Below are positions 1 to 5,401 of a DNA stretch of 6,791 bases, in pieces; the stretch's first letter is position 1; every line of letters starts with the position of its first letter. Source of the stretch: Dehalococcoidia bacterium (GTDB lineage Bacteria; Chloroflexota; Dehalococcoidia; SM23-28-2); assembly GCA_022866185.1 (NCBI GenBank), contig JALHUG010000043.1, positions 1 to 6,791 on the forward strand, given 5' to 3'. Made by a program: the position numbers and the translations under genes. The notes below the pieces were generated by a model. The model saw only the letters and a program-made list of their open reading frames with translations, searched no databases and was not told where the DNA came from.

Positions 1-2012
1 CCGCCTCCCAGGGGCTCCTCTACTCTCTGGAGCAGCTCCCCGTTCAGTCAGGCAGCCGCTTCCCTATGCTCCTACAGCTCGTGAATCGCACGGTCAGCAG
101 CCCCCTGGACATCCGCTGCGACCACTCCGACCTCTACTACACCCTGACCACCGGCTGGATCATCCTCTTGGCTCGCGAACCCCAGGTCGTCTACGACATG
201 AACATTATGGCCGTGCGTATTGGCGAGCATCCCAGGGTTCGCCTGCCGGTCATCGTGGCCTACGATGGCTTCTTCACCAGCCACCAGAAGCGCCGGGTGC
301 AGTACTTCCAGAACGATGCGGCAGTAGCCGATTTCGTCGGGCGGCCGCCCGAGTTTCCCCACACCCTGGACCCTCGCCACCCCATCACCGTCGGCGCCTA
401 CATGAACGACCCCGACCTGATCAACAACAAGTACCAACTGAAGCTGGCCATGGACGCTGCCCGCGAAGTCATCCCCCAGGTCTTCGAGGAGTATGCCCAG
501 ATCAGCGGACGGCGCTACTCCTTCCTCGACCTCTACCGAATGGACGACGCCGAGGTGGCCGTTCTCCTCCTCAACTCGGCCACCGGAACGGCCAAGGATA
601 TGGCCGACCGCCTGCGCGAGCGAGGCCAGCGCGTGGGCGTCGTCAGTCTTAATGTGCTGCGCCCGTTCCCGGCCGAGGAATTGCGACAGGCCCTGAAAGG
701 CGTCAAGGCCCTGCTTATCGGCGAGCGGGCCGACTCCTATGGTGCTCAGGGCGGCCCCCTGTCCCACGAGGTGAAGGCAGCCCTTCAGGAGGACCCCCAG
801 AATCGCACCCTCTGTTTCACCCGCATCTACGGCTTGGGGGGCAAGGACTTCTACGCCGAGGACGCCGAGGAGTTCTTCAACCTCGCCCTGAAGGCAGCCG
901 AGACAGGGCGGGTCGAGACACGCTTCGAGTACCACGGCGTCACCCCCGGCGATCCCCAGAAGCCGCCAATGCAGGTGCTGCCGCCCCTCACCAAGGAGGA
1001 GACCTCGCCCGGCCTGGTGCAGGTGAGTCGCAACGAAGAGACGGGGGAGCTCAGGGTGAAGCCGATTGCGCGCTGGGACCTAGCCGCGCAGGCCAAGCGC
1101 ATCACCCCCGGCCACGGGGCCTGCCCCGGCTGCGGCATCTTCCCCGCCCTCAACCTGTTCTTCAAGGGCATTGAGGGCGACGTCGTTATCCTCAACCAGA
1201 CTGGTTGCGCCGAGATCGTCACCAGCGGCTACCCCTTCAGCAACCATCGCGTGACCTATATCCACAACCTCTTTCAGAACGGAGCGGCTACCCTGTCCGG
1301 CCTGGTGGAGATGTTCCACGAGCGGCAGCGCCGGGGTGACCTGCCCGCCGGTGAAGACATTACCTTCGTCATGCTCAGCGGCGACGGCGGCATGGATATC
1401 GGCATGGGCGCTGTCCTGGGCGCTGCCATCCGCAACCATAAGATGATCATCCTGGAGTACGATAATCAGGGCTACATGAACACCGGCAGCCAGCTCAGCT
1501 ACTCCACGCCCCTGGGCCACATGACCACCACCAGCCACGTCGGCCCGGCTCAGGCCGGCAAGGCCTTTCACCACCGCGACACCCCCCAGATCCTGGCTGC
1601 CTGCAATATCCCCTACGTTTTCACTGGCACGGAGGCCTTCCCCGATGACCTGGTGCGGAAGGCGGCTAAGGCCCACTGGTACGCCAAGAACGAAGGGCTT
1701 GTCTATGGCAAGGTCCTCATCACCTGTCCTCTCAACTGGCGCAGCGAGGAACGCTTCGGCACGAAGATCCTGGAGAACGCTGTCAACTGTCATTTCTTCC
1801 CTTTGTATGAGGTGGAGCGAAGCATCACCAAGCTCACCTATGACCCCGACAAGGGACGTCATCGCGTTGATGTGCGCGACTGGCTGGAGATGATGGGCAA
1901 GACCAGGCACCTGCTCCAGCCCCAGTATGCCCCCCAGCTAGCAGCCTTGGAGGCGGAGATCGAGCGGCGCTGGCAGCGCCTCAAGGCCATGCACGAGCAC
2001 CCACAGCTCTAG
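1..2012 (+). CDS. 2-oxoacid (pyruvate-type):ferredoxin oxidoreductase, fused alpha-beta subunit, 5'-truncated by the window edge
   Basis: This thiamine-diphosphate, iron-sulfur enzyme oxidatively decarboxylates a 2-oxoacid to acyl-CoA and passes electrons to ferredoxin in the cytoplasm. The frame is open from base 3, and translation upstream of the Met at 66 reads ASQGLLYSLEQL, typical alpha-subunit sequence, so that Met is internal and the true start lies outside the window. Counting from that Met: the end of alpha domain I (CDHSD, 18-22), alpha domain II (about 163-240), a cysteine-free linker (about 250-350), then a PorB-like beta domain. The beta domain has CPGCG (C353, C356), TGCAE (C381) and TCPLNW (C554), the four-cysteine set expected to hold the proximal [4Fe-4S] cluster. 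The TPP motif starts at GDGG (439) and ends near N467, followed by NTGSQ. No delta-type ferredoxin domain is present; a gamma domain could lie upstream. Pyruvate is the likeliest substrate, but other 2-oxoacids are not excluded. Confidence 0.93.
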   Translation, partial: ASQGLLYSLEQLPVQSGSRFPMLLQLVNRTVSSPLDIRCDHSDLYYTLTTGWIILLAREPQVVYDMNIMAVRIGEHPRVRLPVIVAYDGFFTSHQKRRVQYFQNDAAVADFVGRPPEFPHTLDPRHPITVGAYMNDPDLINNKYQLKLAMDAAREVIPQVFEEYAQISGRRYSFLDLYRMDDAEVAVLLLNSATGTAKDMADRLRERGQRVGVVSLNVLRPFPAEELRQALKGVKALLIGERADSYGAQGGPLSHEVKAALQEDPQNRTLCFTRIYGLGGKDFYAEDAEEFFNLALKAAETGRVETRFEYHGVTPGDPQKPPMQVLPPLTKEETSPGLVQVSRNEETGELRVKPIARWDLAAQAKRITPGHGACPGCGIFPALNLFFKGIEGDVVILNQTGCAEIVTSGYPFSNHRVTYIHNLFQNGAATLSGLVEMFHERQRRGDLPAGEDITFVMLSGDGGMDIGMGAVLGAAIRNHKMIILEYDNQGYMNTGSQLSYSTPLGHMTTTSHVGPAQAGKAFHHRDTPQILAACNIPYVFTGTEAFPDDLVRKAAKAHWYAKNEGLVYGKVLITCPLNWRSEERFGTKILENAVNCHFFPLYEVERSITKLTYDPDKGRHRVDVRDWLEMMGKTRHLLQPQYAPQLAALEAEIERRWQRLKAMHEHPQL

Positions 2013-2022
2013 CAGCAGCAAC

Positions 2023-2037
2023 GTCGGAGAAGCCGAC
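2023..2037 (+). terminator. weak stem-loop just after the oxidoreductase stop
   Basis: GTCGG-AGAAG-CCGAC forms a 5-bp stem 10 bases after the stop codon at 2012, followed by CTTGGTGTTT. The downstream T content is low, so this is at best a poor intrinsic terminator. It may only stabilise the 3' end. Confidence 0.3.
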
Positions 2038-2069
2038 CTTGGTGTTTCCAGTCTAGGTGAGAGATGGAG

Positions 2070-2088
2070 GGCCAGATGGGCTCTGGCC
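2070..2088 (+). repeat. perfect 7-bp inverted repeat
   Basis: GGCCAGA (2070-2076) and TCTGGCC (2082-2088) surround a 5-base loop. No T tract follows, so intrinsic termination is not supported. It could act together with the hairpin at 2023-2037 as a structured 3' end. Confidence 0.4.
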
Positions 2089-2106
2089 GATCGTCCTGCG
2101 CCTGTG

Positions 2107-2199
2107 GCCCCCGCTCATCCTGAACTTGTCGAAGGAGGAGCGGGGGCTCATGGTTCGACAAGCTCACCATGAGCGGCCCCAAGGCTCACCATGAGCGGC
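2107..2199. repeat. REP-like palindromic repeat cluster
   Basis: The block contains several interlocking symmetries. GCCCCCGCTC (2107-2116) pairs with GAGCGGGGGC (2138-2147). CTTGTCGAA (2125-2133) pairs with TTCGACAAG (2154-2162). GCTCATGG (2146-2153) pairs with CCATGAGC (2167-2174). The 16-mer GCTCACCATGAGCGGC then occurs twice (2162-2177 and 2184-2199), with a 22-base period. The core wording (CCTGAACTTGTCGAAGGA / TTCGACAAGCTCACCATGAG) resembles dispersed intergenic palindromes seen in many GC-rich bacterial genomes. It lies between two genes and has no coding potential. It could be a transcript-end structure, a protein-binding repeat, or a non-autonomous element. Confidence 0.7.
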
Positions 2200-2247
2200 G
2201 CCTTGTGGCGTACACCATTTCTCACATGTCTTGAGACACCACAGCCA

Positions 2248-2277
2248 TTGCCAATCGGCCTCCAGAGGCGGTATGAT
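2248..2277 (+). promoter_or_regulatory. sigma70-type promoter of the lipoprotein gene
   Basis: TTGCCA (2248-2253) and TATGAT (2272-2277) each match the consensus at five of six positions and are separated by 18 bp. A start point near 2284 would leave a leader of about 34 bases before the ATG at 2318. The spacer contains the small palindrome GCCTC-CA-GAGGC (2258-2269), a possible operator. Confidence 0.5.
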
Positions 2278-2317
2278 GCCTCAGATTAGATGGGCTGCCG
2301 CTTTCAGGAGGTGCGCT

Positions 2318-2875
2318 ATGAAGTTCCCACTGAGGTCTGTTCTTGTTCTGACGGCCGTCATTGTCGCTGCCTTCCTCGTGCTCGCCGTCGCTTGTGGAGG
2401 GGGTGAAAAGGAGTCGCCAAAGGCCTCGCCCACAACAACGGCGGCGAAAACGCCCACGGCAACGGCGGCGAAAACGCCAGCCGCTGGCGAGACGCCAGAG
2501 AAGACACCCGCCGGCGGAGCGGGCGAGGCGCCAAACATCGCCGCCTACCCTGGAGCCACCGAGGTCTTCACCGGGACGTTCGATACTGGCGGGACCTTTC
2601 CCTTTCCTCTAAGCGAGGATATGCCTGTCAATCCTGAAGATTTCGGTAACGTTCAATACACCCTCTATCAGACCAACGACTCTTCACAGAATGTTCTTGA
2701 CTTCTACAAGAAGGAGCTCAAGGACTGGAAACAGGAAGGGTCGTTTGAAGTTGGGGGGATGACTGGCGAGATAATGATGTGGAGCAGGGACGACGGGAAA
2801 GACATCGTTTGGCTGGCGGCCTTCGATGAGGGGGGAGGGACCAGCGTCGTCGTTGCCACGGGAGTTCACCAGTAG
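2318..2875 (+). CDS. small secreted lipoprotein with a Thr/Ala/Pro-rich linker, unknown function
   Basis: The ATG at 2318 is chosen because AGGAGGT (2306-2312) sits five bases upstream and the protein then begins with a perfect export signal; the in-frame TTG at 2231 would add 29 unrelated residues. The 185-residue product starts MKFPLR, has a hydrophobic stretch (about 8-25) and a lipobox-type LAVAC with Cys26 followed by GGG. Known lipoprotein processing would cleave before Cys26 and leave the protein lipid-anchored outside the cytoplasmic membrane. Residues about 30-70 are a Thr/Ala/Pro/Lys linker containing an eight-residue tandem repeat (TAAKTP core). The mature domain (about 75-185) opens with a YPGA motif and contains an FYKKELKDW segment, a pattern I associate with uncharacterised lipoproteins. 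No catalytic motif is visible, and no function is assigned. It appears to be a single-gene unit. Confidence 0.85.
   Translation: MKFPLRSVLVLTAVIVAAFLVLAVACGGGEKESPKASPTTTAAKTPTATAAKTPAAGETPEKTPAGGAGEAPNIAAYPGATEVFTGTFDTGGTFPFPLSEDMPVNPEDFGNVQYTLYQTNDSSQNVLDFYKKELKDWKQEGSFEVGGMTGEIMMWSRDDGKDIVWLAAFDEGGGTSVVVATGVHQ
2436..2478 (+). repeat. tandem 24-bp repeat within the lipoprotein linker
   Basis: The 19-mer CAACGGCGGCGAAAACGCC occurs at 2436-2454 and again at 2460-2478, giving a 24-bp (eight-codon) period that encodes the repeated TAAKTP linker motif. Slippage here would change linker length without breaking the frame. Confidence 0.75.
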
Positions 2876-2890
2876 CAGGAGGCAAGAGCG

Positions 2891-2947
2891 ATGTCGCGCC
2901 GCAATCGCCCCCAGCGGAATGGGGAGAGATTGTCGGCGAAGTATTGA
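2891..2947 (+). CDS. possible 18-residue micro-ORF after the lipoprotein gene
   Basis: ATG at 2891 is preceded by AGGAGG (2877-2882) with an eight-base gap, a better ribosome site than many real genes have. The frame runs 18 codons, MSRRNRPQRNGERLSAKY, to TGA at 2945. The peptide is strongly basic with no recognised family. It follows the lipoprotein stop by 15 bases and would be on the same transcript. Its stop codon overlaps the TTGACA element of the next promoter. It may be a chance ORF, or the remnant of a longer gene. Confidence 0.2.
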   Translation: MSRRNRPQRNGERLSAKY

Positions 2948-2971
2948 CAATGGACGAGAACACTTTAATAT
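2944..2971 (+). promoter_or_regulatory. strong sigma70-type promoter of the DGQHR gene
   Basis: A consensus-perfect TTGACA (2944-2949) is followed after 16 bp by TAATAT (2966-2971), inside an AT-rich patch (ACTTTAATATTTAAT) that stands out from the GC-rich surroundings. The implied start near 2978 gives an unusually long leader, about 140 bases, before the ATG at 3119. Confidence 0.6.
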
Positions 2972-3087
2972 TTAATCGAGCCTCGGTTGCTGCCCACCAC
3001 CTGGTCCCCATGACGCCTGGCGAGCACCCCAGGGCCTAGCGGACGGGACAGAGCAGCCCCCGTACCGTTGCCTAGGCCATCGGCGGA

Positions 3088-3102
3088 CTGAGATTGTCTC
3101 AG
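3088..3102. promoter_or_regulatory. 15-bp palindrome just upstream of the DGQHR ribosome site
   Basis: CTGAGA-TTG-TCTCAG is a perfect 6-bp inverted repeat ending four bases before the AAGGAG ribosome site. It could be an operator or, as RNA, a small hairpin limiting access to the ribosome site. The spacing is too tight for an intrinsic terminator and no T tract follows. Confidence 0.4.
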
Positions 3103-3118
3103 ATCCAAGGAGAAGGCC

Positions 3119-4297
3119 ATGGCGAACAACGGCGGGCACATCCTTACTCGGGTTGTCGGCGCTTTCAAGGACGCCTTCAACCGCAACCCGGCAGCCTTCA
3201 AGGTGCAGGCTCTCCGCTTCCAGCAGAAGGAAGGACGGGTGAACCTGTACCTAACCGTCCTCCCCGTCCGCCAACTGCTACAGCAGTGCCGGGTGGACTA
3301 CTTCCGGGAGGACAATCCTAGAGGCTATCAGCGACCTCTGACGAAGGCGAGACTCAAGCAGATCTCAGCCTTCATCCAGCATGAGGAGGGCATACTGCCC
3401 ATCTCGATCCTCCTGTGTATTCGTCAGCCGCACCGAGCGGAGTTCCAGCCGGAAACTCTTGTCGATAAGGTCAACGATGGGGTGCCGCAGACGGGTGTGC
3501 TGGCGATCCCTCAAGCCGTCACTCTGTGGGTGGTGGATGGCCAGCATCGACTCTACGGTCTTGAGTACGCCTTCGCCAAGGATTCTTTGGAACGAGCCCA
3601 GGACTACCTTCTGCCGGTGACCATCGTGGAAGGAATCGACAGCTATGAGGAGATGCGGCACTTCCACATCATAAATACCCGGCACAAGGGGGTGCCCACG
3701 GACATGGTCGACCGCCACCTCCTCCGGATGTGGGAACTGGAGGGGGCCGCGATTGCGGGGAAGGAAGGGGAACGGAGCTGCCTGCGGGCCAGGGCAGCAA
3801 AGCTGTGTGACCTTCTCCGCAATACCCCTGACAGCCCCTGGTTTCAAAAGGTGAAGGTTGCCGGCCATAAGGCTTTGCCCAACCAACTCATAGGCCAGCA
3901 CACGATGGTGGCTTCGCTGGAGCCCGCCCTCAAGGATGCCTTCATCAAGCGCCTAAGCGACGAGGACGTGGGCAAGATACTGCTGAACTACTGGTACGCT
4001 GTCCGCGAGCGCTGGCCCACGGCATTCCTGGAGCCACGCGACTACAAGATCCAGAAGACAGTCGGTGCCTATGCTCTCCACATGACTTTCCCAGACGTCG
4101 TGCAGCTCTGCCGGGAGACCAACAATTTCTCCAGCAACAGGATCTACGAGATCCTGGGTGAGACAGGGATCAAGACCGAGTTCTGGCACGCAAGCAGTGG
4201 CCACCCGCTGGTCAAGGAGAGCGGCGCAAAGTACATGCGAGCGCTGGGCGAGTATCTGCGGGAGAGACTGCCGACCCTGGTGCTACCGCGTTTGTAA
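3119..4297 (+). CDS. stand-alone DGQHR-domain protein (DndB/ParB-Srx-like)
   Basis: The ATG at 3119 has AAGGAG (3107-3112) six bases upstream and yields 392 residues. The diagnostic DGQHRLYG sits at 140-147, after a hydrophobic strand (TLWVV). Other conserved-looking blocks are GYQRPL (69-74), which usually opens such domains, and FHIINTRHKGVPTDMVDR (182-199), a Phe/Asn-Thr block characteristic of the family. The C-terminal half (about 205-392) looks helical and has no motif I recognise. No signal peptide or membrane segment is visible, so it is probably cytoplasmic. DGQHR proteins include DndB, the regulator of DNA phosphorothioation clusters, and the motif resembles the DG.HR nucleotide-binding signature of the ParB/sulfiredoxin fold. 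No dndC, dndD or dndE homologue, nuclease or methylase lies nearby, so a phosphorothioation role is not supported. It has its own promoter and converges on the tRNA gene. The domain call is firm; the function is unknown. Confidence 0.87.
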   Translation: MANNGGHILTRVVGAFKDAFNRNPAAFKVQALRFQQKEGRVNLYLTVLPVRQLLQQCRVDYFREDNPRGYQRPLTKARLKQISAFIQHEEGILPISILLCIRQPHRAEFQPETLVDKVNDGVPQTGVLAIPQAVTLWVVDGQHRLYGLEYAFAKDSLERAQDYLLPVTIVEGIDSYEEMRHFHIINTRHKGVPTDMVDRHLLRMWELEGAAIAGKEGERSCLRARAAKLCDLLRNTPDSPWFQKVKVAGHKALPNQLIGQHTMVASLEPALKDAFIKRLSDEDVGKILLNYWYAVRERWPTAFLEPRDYKIQKTVGAYALHMTFPDVVQLCRETNNFSSNRIYEILGETGIKTEFWHASSGHPLVKESGAKYMRALGEYLRERLPTLVLPRL

Positions 4298-4317
4298 AGA
4301 GTTCGCGGCTGCCAATA

Positions 4318-4392
4318 TGGAGCCGGGGAAGGGATTCGAACCCCCGACCCGCGCTTTACGAAAGCGCTGCTCTACCTCTGAGCTACCCCGGC
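4318..4392 (-). tRNA. tRNA-Thr (anticodon CGT), CCA encoded
   Basis: Read on the minus strand, the acceptor stem is GCCGGGG (4392-4386) paired with CCCCGGC, followed by discriminator T and an encoded CCA (4320-4318). The D arm is GCTC-AGAGGTA-GAGC. The anticodon stem GCGCT/AGCGC encloses the loop TTCGTAA, giving CGT, which reads the Thr codon ACG. The variable loop is GGGTC. The T loop is TTCGAAT on a GGGGG/CCCTT stem containing two G-U pairs. All arms close, so the gene looks functional. It lies 79 bp downstream of the SDR stop at 4472 in the same orientation and only 20 bp from the convergent DGQHR stop. Confidence 0.95.
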
Positions 4393-4402
4393 CCCGTCGA
4401 TC

Positions 4403-4408
4403 GTTATA
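4403..4408 (-). promoter_or_regulatory. possible -10 element of the tRNA-Thr gene
   Basis: On the minus strand TAATATAACG includes TATAAC (five of six to consensus), ten bases before the mature tRNA 5' end. No convincing -35 hexamer is found at normal spacing. The tRNA may alternatively be processed from SDR read-through. Confidence 0.35.
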
Positions 4409-4471
4409 TTAGCACCCTCCGGCCTCGCGGCGTAAGTGCCTCATGCCCTCGCCGCCAGCGGGACGCACCGG

Positions 4472-5266
4472 CTATATCATCGTGAAGCCACCGCCAACAC
4501 TGAGGCTCTGGCCGGTGATGTAGTTGGCGACGTCGGAGGCCAGAAAGAGGACAGCATTCGCCGTGTCCTCCGCCGTTCCCAGGCGCCGCAGGGGATAGAG
4601 CCGCGCGGCCTTCTCCTGCATCTCGGGTGTAAACACCTGGAGCATAGTCTTCCACAGGCTGTGCTCGCCCATCTCGTCCTCACTGCGGGGTATGGTGACG
4701 GCGGGACAGACCGAATTGAGGGTGATCCCGTAGCGGCCCATCTCGCGGGCCAACGACTTCGTGAGGCCTATGACTCCTGCTTTGCAGGCCGCATACACCG
4801 CCTCGCGGTACTCCCCCACGCGCCCACCCTCGGAGCTTATGCTGACAACGCGGCCGTAGCCGTTCTCCACCATGTGGGGCAGGGCAGCCCGCATGCAGTT
4901 CATCACGCTCCACAGATTGAGGTTGACTGCCTTTTCCCAGTCCTCGCGCGGCTGATCCAGGAAGAGGCTGTCGAGGACCCAGCCCACGTTGTTGACCAGG
5001 ACGTGCATGTGGTCGAACTCGTCGATGGCCCGGGCGACCATGGCCGCCACCTCCTGGTAGGAGGTCACATCGGCTCTGACAACGATGGTCCTGCCTCCGC
5101 CCCCTAGCGCGTTGGCCTGAGATGCCACCTTCTGGGCCTGGCTCTCGTCGATGTCAGCGATAACCACGTTGGACCCCTCGCGGGCGAAGCCTAGAGCGAT
5201 GGCTCGGCCAATGTTGGATGCGCCGCCGGTGACGATGACGGTCTTGCCTGCTAGCTGCAGATCCAC
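4472..5266 (-). CDS. classical SDR-family NAD(P)-dependent oxidoreductase
   Basis: The 264-residue protein is a standard classical short-chain dehydrogenase/reductase. Visible motifs are the Rossmann signature TGGASNIG (13-20), Asp38 at the end of strand 2 (favouring NAD(H) over NADP(H)), DVT (66-68), NNVG (92-95), and the catalytic tetrad N117, S145, Y158, K162 (YAACK). The C terminus has the usual ITGQSLSVGGG. The start codon is GTG at 5266, with AGGAAAGG located about nine bases upstream; the nearby ATG at 5271 is out of frame. Best analogues are FabG-like 3-ketoacyl reductases and BadH-like hydroxyacyl-CoA dehydrogenases; the exact substrate cannot be read from sequence. It lies 135 bp downstream of the HSD17B4-type dehydrogenase on the same strand, suggesting one operon and acyl-CoA metabolism. 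Confidence 0.92.
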   Translation of the reverse strand: MDLQLAGKTVIVTGGASNIGRAIALGFAREGSNVVIADIDESQAQKVASQANALGGGGRTIVVRADVTSYQEVAAMVARAIDEFDHMHVLVNNVGWVLDSLFLDQPREDWEKAVNLNLWSVMNCMRAALPHMVENGYGRVVSISSEGGRVGEYREAVYAACKAGVIGLTKSLAREMGRYGITLNSVCPAVTIPRSEDEMGEHSLWKTMLQVFTPEMQEKAARLYPLRRLGTAEDTANAVLFLASDVANYITGQSLSVGGGFTMI

Positions 5267-5306
5267 GGCATCCGCCCTTTCCTACAACCTAGCGGCCCGC
5301 CAAATA

Positions 5307-5344
5307 GCGAGCAGCGGCCTCCAGCCGCGAGACCGCTGCTCTGC
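5307..5344 (-). repeat. hairpin between the two SDR genes
   Basis: GAGCAGCGG (5309-5317) and CCGCTGCTC (5333-5341) form a perfect 9-bp stem, extendable by two GC pairs across one bulged base, with a 15-base loop. On the transcribed minus strand no T tract follows, so it is more likely an mRNA-stability or processing element in the 135-bp gap than a terminator. Nothing else is seen in this gap except the ribosome site of the downstream SDR. Confidence 0.45.
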
Positions 5345-5401
5345 ATCTCAGCTGGCTCGCCCCGCCAGCGAATCGGAATCAGGCCCGCAAGGCCCAGCGG
5401 C

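Noticed and set aside
66..68. ATG at 66 as the start of the oxidoreductase
   Set aside because: The same frame is open to base 3 and encodes recognisable alpha-subunit residues before it; there is no ribosome site.
72..935. Long antisense open frame opposite the oxidoreductase gene (another at 1080-1910)
   Set aside because: Both are mirror frames of a highly conserved GC-rich gene; their translations are low-complexity Val/Gly/Ala/His-rich and match no family.
2231..2317. TTG at 2231 as the lipoprotein start
   Set aside because: It would put 29 non-signal residues before a clear signal peptide and lies upstream of the predicted promoter elements; ATG 2318 has AGGAGGT at ideal spacing.
2950..3039. 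29-codon frame starting inside the DGQHR promoter
   Set aside because: It starts between the -35 and -10 elements and has no ribosome site.
2013..4392. Integrated element with tRNA-end attachment sites
   Set aside because: No second copy of the tRNA 3' end, no integrase and no transposase are visible; the idea is kept only as a test outside the window.
4158..4412. Plus-strand frame spanning the end of the DGQHR gene and the tRNA
   Set aside because: It overlaps a real gene in another frame and reads the antisense of a tRNA (GFEPPTRA-type peptide), a classic spurious call.
4436..5107. Plus-strand frames opposite the SDR genes, including 5777-6244
   Set aside because: They mirror well-conserved SDR coding sequence with all catalytic motifs intact on the minus strand.
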